This document shows, piece after piece, positions 1-7,126 of a stretch of 21,681 nucleotides of DNA. The position numbers and the translations under genes were made by a program. Numbering within the stretch: the stretch's first letter is position 1; every line of letters starts with the position of its first letter. Under the pieces are notes generated by a model. It was not told the origin of the DNA and did no database searches. It worked only from the letters and a program-made list of their open reading frames with translations. Source of the stretch: NORP181 sp047623555 (lineage in GTDB: Bacteria; Pseudomonadota; Alphaproteobacteria; Rhodobacterales; Rhodobacteraceae); the NCBI GenBank assembly GCA_047623555.1, contig JBLHMP010000070.1, positions 1 through 21,681 on the forward strand, given 5' to 3'.

Positions 1-488
1 GGTTTGTCATGCTGACCCGCAAAAACGATGCGCCGCTTGATTTTGATTTTGATAAGGTGCTGGAACAATCCCGCGATAACCCGGTGTTTTATGTGCAATA
101 CGCCCATGCCCGGGTGATGAGCGTTCTTCGCAAAGCAGTCGACGCTGGCATTGCCTCGGATGATACGGTTTTGGCAGCGGCTGATCTGGCATTGCTGGAC
201 CATGAGGCCGAATTGACGGTGGCGAAAAAGCTGGCCGAATGGCCGCGTCTGGTGGAAACCGCTGCGCGCACAAATGAGCCGCATCGGGTGGCGTTTTACC
301 TCTATGAACTGGCCGGGGAATTCCACGCTTTGTGGAATCGGGGCAATGATTTGACGCAGTTGCGGTTCATCCAAGAGGGGGACGCGGCAACAAGTCAGTC
401 AAAAATGGCGCTCGCACGTGCCGTTTCCGTTGTTATTTCCGCAGGTCTTGGTATTCTTGGTGTCACACCGGCGCATCAGATGCGGTAA
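1..488 (+). CDS. argS: Arginyl-tRNA synthetase, C-terminal part (5' end outside window)
   Basis: Arginine-tRNA ligase (class I), which charges tRNA-Arg in the cytoplasm. Only the last ~161 codons are present; the frame is open from base 3 and begins with Phe-Val before the first Met, so the gene starts upstream of the window. The visible part carries the stretch FVMLTRKNDAPLDFDFDKV, typical of the end of the ArgRS catalytic domain, followed by YVQYAHARV, which opens the DALR anticodon-binding domain. The domain runs to the end, with the usual C-terminal pattern of alanines and arginines and a final Met-Arg. It is followed after 85 bases by a SPOR-domain gene, an order I know from Rhodobacterales. 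The assignment is strong; the position of the start cannot be judged. Confidence 0.95.
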   Translation, partial: FVMLTRKNDAPLDFDFDKVLEQSRDNPVFYVQYAHARVMSVLRKAVDAGIASDDTVLAAADLALLDHEAELTVAKKLAEWPRLVETAARTNEPHRVAFYLYELAGEFHALWNRGNDLTQLRFIQEGDAATSQSKMALARAVSVVISAGLGILGVTPAHQMR

Positions 489-573
489 CAAAATCGCCCA
501 ATCCGCCGGTTGAGGCAGATCATAGGAAACCCGACATGTGGCGCGAGCCGCGTGAACCGGGCAGTGAGGCGAA

Positions 574-1665
574 ATGGCAGATATCAAATACACGGATCAC
601 GTGGCCGACCAAGGTGTTGAACCCGAGGCCTCGGGCGGATCATTTGTTGGCGGTATGACCAATGTTCTGGGCACTTTGGTGTCGGTGGGGCTTATTGTTG
701 GTGTCGGGGTTTGGGGCTATAAACTGATGGTGCGCGATGTCAGCGGTGTTCCTGTTGTGCGCGCAATCGAAGGCCCGATGCGGATGCAACCCAAAGACCC
801 TGGTGGCCAGCAGGCCAGCAATCAGGGCCTGTCAGTCAACACAATTGCCGCGCATGGCACCGCTGCTGCACCTGCGGATCGGCTGATGTTGGCGCCGGGT
901 CCAGTGACGCTGGCGGACGAAGACGCACCGATGGGCGAGATTATGGCCGCTGATTTTGAGGTTGCCGAAGTGGTCGAGGAAACCCCGCCGGTTTACGTGA
1001 ATGGCAAGCCGGTTGTTGACCCTCTGACAGAAACGGTTGACCCTGTTACCAACGATCTGGCCCTCAACAAACCAACCGCCGATCAATCCCGCCCCGAGGC
1101 CATGATCGCCCAAGGCATAGTCGCGGCGGATGATGGCGCAGATAATGTGGGCCTCATTGTGCAGCCCGAACCGCTGAACCCGGATGCTCCGGCGCGGGCA
1201 GTTTTGATAGCTGCCGCATTGGAAATCCCGGCGATTGAACCCGCTATTGTTGCCAATGTGGTCACGGGCCCTGGGCCGAAACAGTCGCTGCGCCCACAAT
1301 TGCGTCCGGCGTTGTTGGTGGTTCCATCCAAGAGTGATGAGGCCACAAATGCGGCGGTGGCTGCGGCCTTGGTTGTCGCAACCCCCGAGGATATTGACGC
1401 CGATAGCCTGCCTGTGGGCACACGTCTTGCGCAACTGGGTGCCTTTGACAGCATTGACGTTGCGCGGGCCGAATGGGACCGGATGAATGCGAAATTCGGT
1501 GACTATTTGGCCGGAAAATCCCGGGTCATCCAAAAGGCCACCAGCGGCGGGCGGGTGTTTTATCGCCTGCGTGCCATGGGTTTTGACGACCTTAGCGATG
1601 CACGCCGGTTCTGCTCCGCCCTGGTGGCGGAAAACGCCGATTGCATCCCGGTGACCACACGGTGA
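574..1665 (+). CDS. Membrane-anchored SPOR-domain protein
   Basis: Predicted inner-membrane protein of 363 residues that would bind denuded peptidoglycan at the septum. A short N-terminal cytoplasmic part is followed by one hydrophobic segment at about residues 29-49 (VLGTLVSVGLIVGVGVWGY). A long, low-complexity Ala/Pro/Val-rich periplasmic linker comes next (about 60-280), and a SPOR-type domain at about 282-360 (GTRLAQLGAFDS...RVFYRLRAMGF). The start at 574 has a GAGG-like sequence just upstream and lies close behind argS. The 3' end overlaps the start of nagZ. SPOR domains are known to recognise glycan strands stripped of stem peptides. The pairing with NagZ and ScpAB in one transcription unit fits a role in division and wall turnover, but the exact function is inferred. 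Confidence 0.85.
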   Translation: MADIKYTDHVADQGVEPEASGGSFVGGMTNVLGTLVSVGLIVGVGVWGYKLMVRDVSGVPVVRAIEGPMRMQPKDPGGQQASNQGLSVNTIAAHGTAAAPADRLMLAPGPVTLADEDAPMGEIMAADFEVAEVVEETPPVYVNGKPVVDPLTETVDPVTNDLALNKPTADQSRPEAMIAQGIVAADDGADNVGLIVQPEPLNPDAPARAVLIAAALEIPAIEPAIVANVVTGPGPKQSLRPQLRPALLVVPSKSDEATNAAVAAALVVATPEDIDADSLPVGTRLAQLGAFDSIDVARAEWDRMNAKFGDYLAGKSRVIQKATSGGRVFYRLRAMGFDDLSDARRFCSALVAENADCIPVTTR

Positions 1666-2669
1666 ATTTTGGCGCTTGTATCCTTGGCTCGGACGGTTTG
1701 CGCCTGAGCGGCGAGGAAAAGGCGCTATATCGTGATGTTGATCCGTTTGGTTTTATCCTGTTTGCCCGCAATATCGACAGCGCGGATCAGCTGCGCGCCC
1801 TGTGCGATGATTTTCGTGAATCTGTCGGGCGCAATGCGCCAATTACGCTGGACCAAGAGGGCGGTCGCGTGCAACGCATTCGCGCACCTTTGGGGCGTGA
1901 ATGGCTGGCGCCGCTGGATCATGTAACGCGTGCCGGGGCCGGGGCTGAACGGGCGATGTATTTGCGCTACCGTTTGATCGCGGACGAGCTGATGTCGCTG
2001 GGCATCGACAGCAATTGCGCACCGATTTTGGACATAATTACCGCCGCGACCCACCCGTTTCTGCGCAATCGCTGTTACGGCAGTGACGTGAAAACCGTGA
2101 CCCGACTGGGCCGGGCAGTGGCCGATGGGCTGCTGGATGGTGGCGTTCTGCCGGTGGTCAAACATATGCCCGGTCATGGGCGCGCCACCCAAGACAGCCA
2201 TTTTGACCTGTCCCATGTCGACACCGATCTGAACGTGCTTCTGGACAGCGATTTCGCGCCATTTCAGGCGCTAAACGATGTGCCAATGGGCATGACGGCG
2301 CATTTGGTATTTGAGGCTGTCGATGATCAACCGGCCACGTTATCCCCGGCAATGATGTCGGTGATCCGCGATCAGATCGGTTTTGATGGGTTGATCATGA
2401 CCGATGATATTTCGATGAAAGCGTTGCAGGGATCGTTGGCCGACGTCTGCCGGGCCTCAATCGCGGCGGGCTGTGATGCGGTTTTGCATTGTAACGGCAC
2501 CCTGGCCGACCGGAGCACGGCTGCTGCGGCGTCAGGCCGAATGAATGATGCCTCGCAGGCCCGCGCATTGGCGGCACTGGCGGCACGACGTCCCCCGGCC
2601 GAGCTTGACATTGCGGCGGCCGAAGCCGAGCTTTCGTCCCTGATGCAGGGGCAGGTCTATGACGGATAA
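1662..2669 (+). CDS. nagZ: Beta-N-acetylhexosaminidase NagZ (glycoside hydrolase family 3)
   Basis: Cytoplasmic hydrolase that removes N-acetylglucosamine from GlcNAc-anhydro-MurNAc muropeptides in peptidoglycan recycling. The protein is about 335 residues, normal for NagZ. Visible landmarks are DPFGFILFARNI near residue 30, LDQEGGRVQR near 63-72, the catalytic loop KHMPGHG (167-173) with DSH (178-180), and GLIMTDDISM near 243-252, where the Asp pair holds the nucleophile. I chose GTG at 1662, which overlaps the SPOR gene's stop as GTGA and gives the family-like N-terminus NFGACILG. An in-frame ATG at 1641 would add seven residues of poor fit. The stop overlaps the scpA start by 11 bases, indicating translational coupling. 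anmK, a later step of the same pathway, lies at 16589. Confidence 0.93.
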   Translation: MNFGACILGSDGLRLSGEEKALYRDVDPFGFILFARNIDSADQLRALCDDFRESVGRNAPITLDQEGGRVQRIRAPLGREWLAPLDHVTRAGAGAERAMYLRYRLIADELMSLGIDSNCAPILDIITAATHPFLRNRCYGSDVKTVTRLGRAVADGLLDGGVLPVVKHMPGHGRATQDSHFDLSHVDTDLNVLLDSDFAPFQALNDVPMGMTAHLVFEAVDDQPATLSPAMMSVIRDQIGFDGLIMTDDISMKALQGSLADVCRASIAAGCDAVLHCNGTLADRSTAAAASGRMNDASQARALAALAARRPPAELDIAAAEAELSSLMQGQVYDG

Positions 2670-3450
2670 CCTATTTCAAGAGGATAAAATATCGGTCGCG
2701 GATCGTCTTGCTGCTGAGGCGCTGATAATTGATGTGGACGGTTATGAGGGGCCGCTTGACGTGCTGCTGACGTTGTCACGCACGCAAAAGGTGGATTTGC
2801 GCAAGATTTCAGTTCTGGAATTGGCGCGGCAATATTTGGTTTTTGTTGAACAGGCGAAATTGCTGCGGATTGAACTGGCGGCGGATTATCTGGTGATGGC
2901 GGCCTGGCTGGCGTTTTTGAAATCACGGCTGTTGCTGCCACCTGATCCAACCGAAGACGGACCCAGCGGCGAAGAACAGGCGGCGCATCTGGCGTTTCAG
3001 CTGGAACGTTTGCAGGCAATGCGCGACGCGGCTGCACGGCTGATGGGGCGGGATCGGCTGGGGCGCGATTTCTTTGCGCGCGGGCAGGGCGAGGACGTTA
3101 CCCGCATCAAAACGGTGACCTATACTGCGACCCTGCTGGACCTGATGCAGGGCTATGCGCGAATCCGTACCCGCGATGAATTTCGCCCGTTTGTCATGGA
3201 CCGCGATTCAATTTTTACCATGGAGCAGGCGCTGGAACGGATGCGCGGGCTGATTGGGTTTAGCGGTGACTGGACAGAAATGGCCAGCTATCTTCCTGAC
3301 GGCTGGGAAAACAACGCCATGCGGCGACGCTCGGCCACGGCATCGACCTTTGCGGCCTCCCTCGAGCTGGTCAAAGAGGGCCATCTGGATATTCGCCAAT
3401 CGGAGAGTTTTGCGCCGATTCAGCTGCGTAAGAAGGATGGAAGATCCTGA
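2659..3450 (+). CDS. scpA: Segregation and condensation protein A (kleisin)
   Basis: Kleisin subunit of the bacterial SMC-ScpAB condensin complex, which organises and helps segregate the chromosome. 263 residues. The hallmark near the N-terminus is GYEGPLDVLLTLSRTQKVDL, followed by VMAAWLAFLKSRLLLP, both typical of ScpA. The C-terminal end holds the winged-helix part that contacts the SMC head. The ATG at 2659 lies inside the end of nagZ, and the stop shares one base with the scpB start (TGATG), so nagZ, scpA and scpB are probably translated in a coupled way. No anomalies seen; the smc gene itself is not in the window. Confidence 0.95.
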   Translation: MTDNLFQEDKISVADRLAAEALIIDVDGYEGPLDVLLTLSRTQKVDLRKISVLELARQYLVFVEQAKLLRIELAADYLVMAAWLAFLKSRLLLPPDPTEDGPSGEEQAAHLAFQLERLQAMRDAAARLMGRDRLGRDFFARGQGEDVTRIKTVTYTATLLDLMQGYARIRTRDEFRPFVMDRDSIFTMEQALERMRGLIGFSGDWTEMASYLPDGWENNAMRRRSATASTFAASLELVKEGHLDIRQSESFAPIQLRKKDGRS

Positions 3451-4097
3451 TGCAAGGGGCTGAAACAAATACGGAAAACCTGTTTGAGGCACCGCCAATG
3501 GGCGAACAGGAACGCATGATTGAGGCAGTGTTATTTGCCAGTGTTGACCCAATCACCGTGCGCGAATTAGAGACCCGGATACCACATGGTTGTGACGCGG
3601 CCGAGGCGCTGGCGCATTTGCGCAAACGCTATGAGGGACGCGGTGTGCGTGTGGTCAAAATCGGCGATGCCTGGGCCATTCGCACGGCGCCGGACCTTGG
3701 GTTTTTGATGCAAAAAGAGACGATCGAGACCCGCAAACTTAGCCGGGCCGCGATTGAAACGCTTGCGATTATTGCCTATCAGCAGCCGGTTACCCGCGCC
3801 GAGATCGAGGAAATTCGTGGCGTATCGGTGTCGCGCGGCACCATTGATCAGCTGCTGGCAATGGAGTGGATTCGCTTCGGTCGCCGCAGGATGACGCCCG
3901 GCCGACCGGTTACTTTTGTGGTCACGCCGGTATTTTTGGACCAATTTGGCCTCGAAAGCGCCCGTGATCTACCAGGCCTGAAAGAATTGCGCGCTGCAGG
4001 GTTGCTCGAAAGTCGACTACCGCCGGGTGTGACCGAGGGCCAGGCAGAGGATGATGACGAGGACAATTTAGAGCAACCTGAACTGTTTGAAGATTAA
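3450..4097 (+). CDS. scpB: Segregation and condensation protein B
   Basis: Partner of ScpA in the SMC condensin complex; forms a dimer of tandem winged-helix domains that binds the kleisin. 215 residues. Recognised by MIEAVLFASVDPITVRELETRIP at the start of the first winged helix and by LSRAAIETLAIIAYQQPVTRAEIEEIRGV in the second, the most conserved segment of the family. The tail is acidic (EDDDEDNLEQPELFED). The start overlaps the scpA stop by one base. From memory, scpB in many relatives is followed by tatA-tatB-tatC and serS; here the next gene is instead a small unknown ORF and then dcd on the other strand, so the cluster ends at this point. Confidence 0.95.
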   Translation: MQGAETNTENLFEAPPMGEQERMIEAVLFASVDPITVRELETRIPHGCDAAEALAHLRKRYEGRGVRVVKIGDAWAIRTAPDLGFLMQKETIETRKLSRAAIETLAIIAYQQPVTRAEIEEIRGVSVSRGTIDQLLAMEWIRFGRRRMTPGRPVTFVVTPVFLDQFGLESARDLPGLKELRAAGLLESRLPPGVTEGQAEDDDEDNLEQPELFED

Positions 4098-4145
4098 GCC
4101 GCAAGGATGCGACTGCACAGCTGCAATGGTACTAGAAACCATCAC

Positions 4146-4166
4146 TCTGGCGATGAACCCGCCAGA
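4146..4166 (+). terminator. Weak hairpin after scpB
   Basis: A perfect 7-bp inverted repeat (TCTGGCG / CGCCAGA) with a 7-base loop lies 50 bases after the scpB stop. There is no run of T after it, only an AT-rich stretch, so it is at best a weak or Rho-assisted transcript end. The rest of 4098-4251 shows nothing else I can name. Confidence 0.25.
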
Positions 4167-4251
4167 CGCAATTATACACCTATTTAGAAGTTGTTCTGAG
4201 AAAATAGCGATTTCATGATATACGATGCACAAGCAGTAAAAGGTATTTGGT

Positions 4252-4548
4252 ATGAATATGAACGGGATCATAAACATGATACTTCGCGTTATCATGCGAA
4301 AGGCTATCAATTCGGGGATCAATTCCGGAATGAAAGCCGTGAACGGGAAGAAGCGGAAAAAACCTCAGCGTGTCGCAGAAGATGACCTTGGATATATTGA
4401 GCCGTACTCAGAACCACGCACCGATTCATACGCCGCGTCGCAGGCCCAGCCAAGCCAAAGCGCGAATGACGGAAAGCCTACGCAGGCCCAGGTTCGTGAA
4501 CGTCGTCGCGCCAGACGCGAGCGTCAGGCAAATCGCCAAGCCAAATAG
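4252..4548 (+). CDS. Small basic conserved-type protein of unknown function
   Basis: 98 residues, not assigned to a named family. The N-terminus (MNMNGIINMILRVIMRKAIN) is a short amphipathic or hydrophobic helix, followed by a Lys/Arg patch (GKKRKKPQR). A polar Ser/Gln/Pro-rich middle comes next, and the end is very basic, with repeated RR pairs (about residues 80-98). Small proteins with such an N-terminal helix and charged tail are familiar to me from Rhodobacterales, but I know no function. AAGG lies about eight bases ahead of the ATG at 4252, a reasonable ribosome binding site. Codon use looks ordinary for the window. The stop codon sits inside the first copy of a 10-bp direct repeat. The nearest genes are scpB upstream and the convergent dcd downstream. 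Probably a real gene; role open. Confidence 0.6.
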   Translation: MNMNGIINMILRVIMRKAINSGINSGMKAVNGKKRKKPQRVAEDDLGYIEPYSEPRTDSYAASQAQPSQSANDGKPTQAQVRERRRARRERQANRQAK

Positions 4549-4571
4549 GATGTAATGCAATTAGGATGTAA
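4546..4571. repeat. Two 10-bp direct repeats (TAGGATGTAA)
   Basis: TAGGATGTAA occurs at 4546-4555 and 4562-4571, a 16-base period. The first copy contains the stop codon of the small ORF. A 12-bp perfect palindrome, AATCAATTGATT, follows at 4600-4611 and covers the end of dcd. No function is evident. Confidence 0.4.
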
Positions 4572-4609
4572 AGTCAGTGAATCACACTTTGTATCTCTAA
4601 ATCAATTGA

Positions 4610-5707
4610 TTAAGGTGTCGACCTAAAGTGCTTTGACAGCTTTAGGCCTTGGCCTTGATAGTTCGACGCGATCCCCGAGCCATAGAGCTGGGTCGGGATT
4701 TCGGTCATGTGTTCATAGACCAATCGCCCGACAATCTGCTCATGTTCGAGCACAAACGGCGCTTCGTGGCAGCGCACTTCCAACACACCGCGCGACCCTT
4801 GGCCACCCGCCTTGGCATAGCCAAACCCGGGATCGAAAAAGCCGGCGTAGTGCACGCGAAATTCGCCAACCATCGCCAAATACGGCGCCATTTCAGCGGC
4901 ATAGGCCGGCGGAATAGTGATCGCCTCGCGGCTGACCAGAATATAGAACGCGCCGGGGTCCAGGATGATCCAGCGTTTAGAACTGTGCACCGGCTCCCAG
5001 AACTCTGTCGGATTGTAATGATTGAGTTTGGTCAGATCGATAACATCGGTATGAGGTTTGGCGCGATATCCAACAAGGTCACCCTGAGCCGGATTCAGAT
5101 CGACGGAAAAGCCCAGGCCACCGGAAATCACCGCCTCGCCTGACACGATCGGTGTCTGGCTGTGCAGCGCTCGTAGATCGCTATCTGACAGGACAGTGTC
5201 GCCAAGGCGAAAGATGATTTGATTGACCATCAGGCCGGGCTCGACGATCACAGAAAACGATCTGGGGCAGATTTCCACGTAAAGCGGGCCATCATAGCCA
5301 TCAGGCACCCGGTCAAATTCGAATCCCTGATCGGTGATGATCCGGGTCAGCAAATCCAGTCGTCCGATTGAGGATTTGGCACTTGCCGCTGCGGTCATGC
5401 CTTTAGGCAGATTCAGGCGCTCTATCAACGGCACTACATAGACCGCGCCTTTTTCCAGCACAGCGCCGCCATTCAGGTCGATCTGGTGCATTTCAAAATC
5501 TTGCAGCCGTCCGGTGATTGTCCGGGCGCGACCGGGCAAAAACGAGGCGCGAACCCGATAGGCGACGTTGCCCAACCGCAAGTCAAGCGAGGCGGGTTGA
5601 ATTTGCGCGTCAAGAATCGGGATATCGGCGGATATGGCACCGGTTTCAATCAGGTTGCGGATCGCATGATCCGGCAAAACGCCTGTGTGTTTGCCCATGT
5701 GTATCAT
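4610..5707 (-). CDS. dcd: dCTP deaminase, double-length alphaproteobacterial form
   Basis: Deaminates dCTP to dUTP, feeding thymidylate synthesis. At 365 residues it is nearly twice the length of the ~190-residue E. coli enzyme and matches the long 2'-deoxycytidine 5'-triphosphate deaminase family, in which two related domains are fused. The N-terminal domain shows QPASLDLRLG (37-46), the triphosphate-binding AKSSIGRLDL (110-119) and GYDGPLYVEI (137-146), whose Glu is the likely catalytic residue. The C-terminal half repeats the fold (GFFDPGFGY, LEVRCHEAPFVLEHEQ) with a degenerate site. I chose ATG 5707, which has GAGGTAAGG upstream; Met 4 (5698) is the alternative. tRNA-Pro lies upstream on the same strand, separated by a terminator. 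Confidence 0.92.
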   Translation of the reverse strand: MIHMGKHTGVLPDHAIRNLIETGAISADIPILDAQIQPASLDLRLGNVAYRVRASFLPGRARTITGRLQDFEMHQIDLNGGAVLEKGAVYVVPLIERLNLPKGMTAAASAKSSIGRLDLLTRIITDQGFEFDRVPDGYDGPLYVEICPRSFSVIVEPGLMVNQIIFRLGDTVLSDSDLRALHSQTPIVSGEAVISGGLGFSVDLNPAQGDLVGYRAKPHTDVIDLTKLNHYNPTEFWEPVHSSKRWIILDPGAFYILVSREAITIPPAYAAEMAPYLAMVGEFRVHYAGFFDPGFGYAKAGGQGSRGVLEVRCHEAPFVLEHEQIVGRLVYEHMTEIPTQLYGSGIASNYQGQGLKLSKHFRSTP

Positions 5708-5720
5708 CGTGGCCTTACCT

Positions 5721-5757
5721 CAAACAAAAACGCCCACCACCGTGACCGGCAGGGGCG
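5721..5757 (-). terminator. Rho-independent terminator after tRNA-Pro
   Basis: Read on the minus strand, a GC-rich hairpin (CGCCCCTGCC paired with GGTGG-T-GGGCG, one bulged T, loop of six) is followed at once by GTTTTTGTTT. It begins 10 bases after the encoded CCA of the tRNA and ends just before the dcd ribosome binding site. It should end the tRNA transcript and separate it from dcd. Confidence 0.7.
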
Positions 5758-5766
5758 TGTTTGATT

Positions 5767-5843
5767 TGGTCGGGCTAGCAGGACTCGAACCTGCGACCTT
5801 CCGTCCCCCAGACGGACGCGCTACCAGACTGCGCCATAGCCCG
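5767..5843 (-). tRNA. tRNA-Pro (anticodon GGG)
   Basis: A full 77-base cloverleaf can be drawn on the minus strand. The acceptor stem is CGGGCTA/TAGCCCG, the D stem GCGC/GCGC, the anticodon stem TCCGT/ACGGA with the 7-base loop CTGGGGG (anticodon GGG, reading CCC), and the T stem GCAGG/CCTGC with loop TTCGAGT. The discriminator A is followed by a genome-encoded CCA. The 5' C at position 1 agrees with bacterial tRNA-Pro, where C1 pairs with G72. Confidence 0.95.
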
Positions 5844-5854
5844 ACGATCCGCTG

Positions 5855-5882
5855 TTCATAGCGGTTTTGTAGCCGGGGACAA
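5855..5882 (-). promoter_or_regulatory. Candidate promoter of tRNA-Pro
   Basis: On the minus strand TTGTCC (-35, 5877-5882) and TATGAA (-10, 5855-5860) are 16 bases apart, and the -10 lies 11 bases before the mature tRNA end. Spacing and position fit a sigma-70 type promoter; the match is moderate and not tested. Confidence 0.4.
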
Positions 5883-5901
5883 GAGGGAATCATACAGTCG
5901 T

Positions 5902-6714
5902 TTACGCCGCGTCCGCCCGGGCAAGCCAGGCACGCAATTCTTCGGCCATGGGGGCGATCTCTTTTGCTTGTGCTGCGGTTAAATAGTCCAGGCCAGCCAG
6001 ATGCCCAAGTGTTCCGGGGCTGTAATTTTGGCTGTCATCAGGGCCGGGGTCGGGGGCGTCGACAACGATCGCGCGCGCAATCTCGGGCTGCGGTGAGGCG
6101 GGCACCGGTTTGGCGGTTTCCGCGGTCTCATCCGCGTCCGAAGAGCGGCTGAGGAACGGTGGTAGAACGGCGGTTTCAGCCAATTCTTCTGGCTCAACAG
6201 CCTCGGGCTCTGTAGATGATTCTGCGGGGTTTTCGGGCTCTGCCGCTTGCTCAGGCTCGGGCAGTTGCTCAGGTTCAGGTGTGATTTCAACCGCGTTCTC
6301 AGTCTCGTCCACCACCTCTGGCTCAAGGTCCTCAGCGGCTTCGACTTCGGGGATTGAATCAAGGCTGGTGTTGCCTTGGAATTGCAGCACAGTGGCGCTG
6401 ATTTCTTCGATTTCGACCTCAATGCTAAGGGCGGATTCGTCAATCGGCGGCGACAGGTCTGATACTGGGGCAACGCCCTGTTCACGAAGCATTTTTTGCA
6501 CACCCTTGATGGTCAGCCCATCATCATGCAGCAACTTTTTGATGCCACCCAAAAGCATCATATCCGCAGGTCGATAATAGCGCCGCCCACCGGCGCGCTT
6601 GATGGGTTTGACAGCGGCGAATTTGCTTTCCCAAAAGCGGAGAACATGGGCCTGAATACCCAACCAATCAGCGACCTCGCTGATGGTGCGAAATGCGTCA
6701 GGAGATTTGCCCAT
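5902..6714 (-). CDS. MerR-type DNA-binding regulator with long acidic tail
   Basis: 270 residues. Residues 9-80 form a MerR-type winged helix-turn-helix (RTISEVADWLGIQAHVLRFWESKF, then GGRRYYRPADMMLLGGIKKLL). The usual long dimerisation helix and metal-binding Cys are absent. A Glu/Pro/Ala-rich, probably disordered, stretch of about 100 residues follows (about 95-195), and then a short C-terminal module (SPGTLGHLAGLDYLTAAQAKEI) that looks conserved. The ATG at 6714 has AAGGA eight bases upstream, overlapping the stop of ihfA, so the two genes are likely co-transcribed. The regulator's targets are unknown. Its place behind ihfA is a pattern I know from Rhodobacterales and other alphaproteobacteria. 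DNA binding is well supported; the biological role is not. Confidence 0.85.
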   Translation of the reverse strand: MGKSPDAFRTISEVADWLGIQAHVLRFWESKFAAVKPIKRAGGRRYYRPADMMLLGGIKKLLHDDGLTIKGVQKMLREQGVAPVSDLSPPIDESALSIEVEIEEISATVLQFQGNTSLDSIPEVEAAEDLEPEVVDETENAVEITPEPEQLPEPEQAAEPENPAESSTEPEAVEPEELAETAVLPPFLSRSSDADETAETAKPVPASPQPEIARAIVVDAPDPGPDDSQNYSPGTLGHLAGLDYLTAAQAKEIAPMAEELRAWLARADAA

Positions 6715-6726
6715 ATGTCTGTATCC

Positions 6727-7029
6727 TTAGGCTTTGTTACCGGCGGCAACGCGGTCCTTCATCAGGTGCGATGGCCGGAACGTCAAAACCCGGCGCGGTT
6801 GAATTGGAACTTCTTCGCCGGTCTTTGGATTGCGACCAATACGGGCCGATTTATTGCGGACGCTAAAGGTGCCAAAAGACGAGATTTTGACCTGTTCACC
6901 TTTGACCAGCGCGTCGGACATATGTTCGAGCATGCTCTCGACCAATTGCGCACTTTCGTTCCGTGACAGACCAACTTCGCGGAATACCGCTTCGCTCAGG
7001 TCCATACGAGTGAGAGTTTTTCCAGACAT
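6727..7029 (-). CDS. ihfA: Integration host factor subunit alpha
   Basis: DNA-bending protein of the HU/IHF family; pairs with IHF-beta and takes part in recombination, replication and transcription. 100 residues from ATG 7029, which has AGGGGA a few bases upstream and gives the standard N-terminus MSGKTLTRMDLSEAVF. An in-frame start further upstream would run into the promoter region. Visible family marks are SSFGTFSVRNKSARIGRNPKTGEEVPI with the DNA-intercalating Pro in the beta arm, and VLTFRPSHLMKDRV at the end. Start choice among IHF-alpha, IHF-beta and HU follows the strong resemblance to alpha and the fabH / ihfA / MerR context. Confidence 0.93.
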   Translation of the reverse strand: MSGKTLTRMDLSEAVFREVGLSRNESAQLVESMLEHMSDALVKGEQVKISSFGTFSVRNKSARIGRNPKTGEEVPIQPRRVLTFRPSHLMKDRVAAGNKA

Positions 7030-7051
7030 AATTTTCCCCTGTGGTTGCCAA

Positions 7052-7081
7052 ACCATACGGCGAGTGGAATTTCCCTGTCAA
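7052..7081 (-). promoter_or_regulatory. ihfA: Candidate sigma-70 promoter of ihfA
   Basis: Minus strand: perfect TTGACA (-35, 7076-7081), an 18-base spacer and TATGGT (-10, 7052-7057), located in the 97-base gap between fabH and ihfA. It would let ihfA and the MerR gene be transcribed apart from the plsX-fabH genes. This is the best promoter match I found in the window. Confidence 0.55.
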
Positions 7082-7126
7082 TATCAATGAATTGCGTGGG
7101 CAAACTTATGCCGTCCCAAAATTGAT

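Noticed and set aside
832..1533. 233-residue minus-strand ORF
   Set aside because: Antisense to the SPOR gene, no recognisable domain, and the plus-strand gene is well supported.
1641..1661. Upstream ATG start for nagZ
   Set aside because: It adds seven residues that do not fit the family N-terminus; GTG at 1662 gives a neat overlap with the previous stop codon.
6110..6360. Low-complexity repeat resembling a tandem array
   Set aside because: The similarity between units comes from Glu-Pro codons in the linker; units have no constant length, so it is neither a CRISPR array nor a satellite.
6110..6577. Ser-rich 155-residue ORF on the plus strand
   Set aside because: It is the antisense reading of the Glu-rich MerR linker; the Ser/Gly bias is a by-product of that composition.
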